From: Pedobacter petrophilus
GTDB taxonomy: Bacteria; Bacteroidota; Bacteroidia; Sphingobacteriales; Sphingobacteriaceae
DNA: 64,000 nt
Assembly: GCF_009674725.1 (NCBI RefSeq)
Contig: NZ_WKKH01000022.1
Coordinates: 1 to 64,000 of the forward strand
Direction of reading: 5' to 3'
Shown: piece after piece, positions 62,596-64,000 of the stretch
How positions within the stretch are numbered: the first letter of the stretch is position 1
Layout: the number at the start of each line of letters is the position of its first letter
The notes under the pieces: model-generated
What the model was told of the DNA's origin: nothing
Databases searched by the model: none
The model's input: only the letters and a program-made list of their open reading frames with translations
Position numbers and translations under genes: made by a program

Positions 62596-63222
62596 TTATT
62601 TTTTATATACAGTTCCTGAAATGAAACTTCCATAGTAAAATTGCTGATCAACTAACGTATAAGTTTTTTTTTTGAACCAGGGATGTATATCAGTTAGTCT
62701 GTTTGTTTCGACAATGCCAATCATTTTAAAGAAAGCGTACATTGATTTTAACAGGAGTGATTTCCACCATTTACCATTTTTAGAATTTAATGAAAAATCA
62801 ACAAATAACCAAAGGCCAGGTTTCCTGAGTCGATTATCTAAAAAATGAAAAACCTTTCCGGCCCGCTTTTCAGCGAAGTTATCAAACAGAAATGGGGTTA
62901 GAACCACATCAAAAAGTTGATCAGTCTCAAAATCCTCAACTCCGAGATTGATAAATTCTACTTTATTGTCTTTAAAATCTCTCGTTTGCGAAAGTGCAAT
63001 CATTTTTTGTGAGATTTCGACATATACCACATGCAAGCCAGAGGGATGAACTTTGGCAAGTTCTTCCAAAATCCATCCCGTACCACCACCAACTATAAGT
63101 ATGGAACTATTTCCGGAAATATATTTTAGCTGATCGGTCTGTGCCTGAACCTGCGATTTAAAAAACACCAATCTGCTTAAGAAATCATATTGATTGGCTA
63201 TTTTATCGTAGTTGTTGACCAA
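62596..63222 (-). CDS. Class I SAM-dependent methyltransferase
   Basis: 208 residues. Motif I is ILIVGGGTGWILEELA (about 41-56), motif II ends in VVYVEISQKMIALSQ (acidic residue binding the SAM ribose), and motif IV is FDVVLTPFLFDNF. The order is that of small-molecule or ubiquinone/menaquinone-type methyltransferases. The target is unknown. It lies 66 bp after the UbiA-like gene on the same strand, so a prenylated-quinone or lipid substrate is thinkable but unproven. Confidence 0.85.
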   Translation of the reverse strand: MVNNYDKIANQYDFLSRLVFFKSQVQAQTDQLKYISGNSSILIVGGGTGWILEELAKVHPSGLHVVYVEISQKMIALSQTRDFKDNKVEFINLGVEDFETDQLFDVVLTPFLFDNFAEKRAGKVFHFLDNRLRKPGLWLFVDFSLNSKNGKWWKSLLLKSMYAFFKMIGIVETNRLTDIHPWFKKKTYTLVDQQFYYGSFISGTVYKK

Positions 63223-63288
63223 GTGCTTAATATTTTAAAGCGTTAAATTACGTATGCTCAGTAACCTTATCTAAAGGCTGGGTTTTAC

Positions 63289-64000
63289 TTAATGAACAAA
63301 CTGCATGCCGATGATTCCACACAAAGCCTTAAACAAAATCAAGCCATCAATCACCATTAAATAGTAAAGGATATTTTTTCGCCGATGCATGGAATACGCA
63401 ACGTAAATGGTTAACATGAAGGGCAACACATTACATAGCACCTGTGGCAGCCCAAACCCCTTATAGTCTGCAAAAACACCTAATGAAATTAAACCAACCA
63501 GCAATAACGGAATTAAGATGCTGAAAATAGTTTTACGGAGTCCGTAGCGTACCACGAAAGTGCGCAAATGTTTATTTGCATCAGTAGGATAATCTTTGAT
63601 ATCAAAAATAATAGCATTAACTGTGCAAAACATCCAGTTTTTAATGAAAAGCCAGGTCCACAAAACAGAGTCATGATAACCGATTCCGGTTTCGATTTTC
63701 AGCATAATCAAGGGCAGTACATTGGCGCAACATGCCCACACAAAACCGATTACAAAAGCCTTGAGCCAGCCGGTGTTTCTCAAATTAAATTTTAAAAATG
63801 ACCTGGGCAACAGACCATAATATAGTGCTCCGGCGATAATGATAATAATGATTGCCAGCCAGTAAAGAGCCGGAAGATTTAAGATATGTTGGTAATTTTG
63901 ATAAAACAAATTGAGCGATAAGAATATGCAAAACACAAAAAGTAAAAGCTGACTCCAGCCGATAATTTTTTTATGTTCGAAATACCACTGTGTTCTGAGA
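63289..64000 (-). CDS. UbiA-like prenyltransferase membrane protein, partial at window edge
   Basis: The frame remains open to base 64000, so the N-terminus lies outside. The visible 237 residues (up to a GTG-start reading at 63936, preceded by further in-frame residues such as WYFEHKKIIGWSQ) contain about seven membrane helices. The second aspartate motif is in FDIKDYPTDANKHLRTFVVRYG, which matches UbiA-family DxxxD sites and the following Arg-rich loop; the first motif is less clear and may be degenerate. UbiA enzymes attach prenyl chains to aromatic acceptors. It is the first of a minus-strand pair with a methyltransferase. Confidence 0.7.
   Translation of the reverse strand, partial: LRTQWYFEHKKIIGWSQLLLFVFCIFLSLNLFYQNYQHILNLPALYWLAIIIIIIAGALYYGLLPRSFLKFNLRNTGWLKAFVIGFVWACCANVLPLIMLKIETGIGYHDSVLWTWLFIKNWMFCTVNAIIFDIKDYPTDANKHLRTFVVRYGLRKTIFSILIPLLLVGLISLGVFADYKGFGLPQVLCNVLPFMLTIYVAYSMHRRKNILYYLMVIDGLILFKALCGIIGMQFVH

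Overview
The window is chromosomal DNA of a Bacteroidota bacterium, most likely a Sphingobacteriaceae member close to Pedobacter. The grounds are AT-rich DNA, promoters of the Bacteroidota type (TAnnTTTG at -7, TTG or TTTG at -33), almost no Shine-Dalgarno sites, SusC/SusD pairs, DUF4249 and PspC/PadR genes, a bacillithiol gene (bshA), and a long list of secreted proteins whose first mature residue is Gln. No tRNA, rRNA, CRISPR array, insertion sequence or prophage was seen.

Layout. 0.1-13.3 kb is mostly housekeeping: a J-KTSC protein, bshA, two small envelope proteins, tilS divergent from a long OstA/LptA-like protein, rdgB, then a periplasmic folding cluster (short SurA-like protein, two-parvulin SurA, MoxR ATPase) and small proteins. 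13.3-25 kb, mostly on the minus strand, holds a glycerophosphodiesterase-like protein that has lost its catalytic histidines, a tandem NTF2-like protein, a glutaminyl-cyclase-like M28 lipoprotein, an aspartate-racemase pseudogene with an in-frame TGA, cysS, a secreted MsrA, a 2OG-Fe(II) oxygenase, and an amidohydrolase/serine-hydrolase operon. 25.2-34.9 kb has mutL, two overlapping rhomboid proteases with an EEP-family hydrolase, a nitroreductase, an MG2/plug-like secreted protein and a 2-hydroxyacid dehydrogenase. 34.9-62 kb is nutrient-uptake territory: a TonB receptor with DUF4249, a GDSL hydrolase, SusCD pair 1, a TlpA-like protein, GH43 and GH51 arabinan/arabinoxylan enzymes, an outer-membrane receptor, PspC/PadR, an APC permease and SusCD pair 2. 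The end has a shortened thioredoxin-reductase-like protein, a methyltransferase and a UbiA-like protein cut by the window edge.

The most striking locus is the leader of SusCD pair 1 (about 43.76-44.27 kb, minus strand). In transcription order it has a well-formed promoter, a SAM-I riboswitch with its own terminator, a 32-codon reading frame ending in a Cys cluster (CKGICCCSS), and two mutually exclusive hairpins, the second followed by a U-run, just before susC. This looks like two sulfur sensors in series (SAM, then cysteinyl-tRNA) on an outer-membrane uptake system, which would therefore import a sulfur-containing nutrient. The riboswitch rests on conserved sequence; the leader-peptide attenuation is inference.

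Other layers are a glutaminyl-cyclase candidate encoded next to its many presumed substrates, several promoters that abut their start codons (near-leaderless mRNAs), palindromic operators, and at least three families of short intergenic inverted or tandem repeats.
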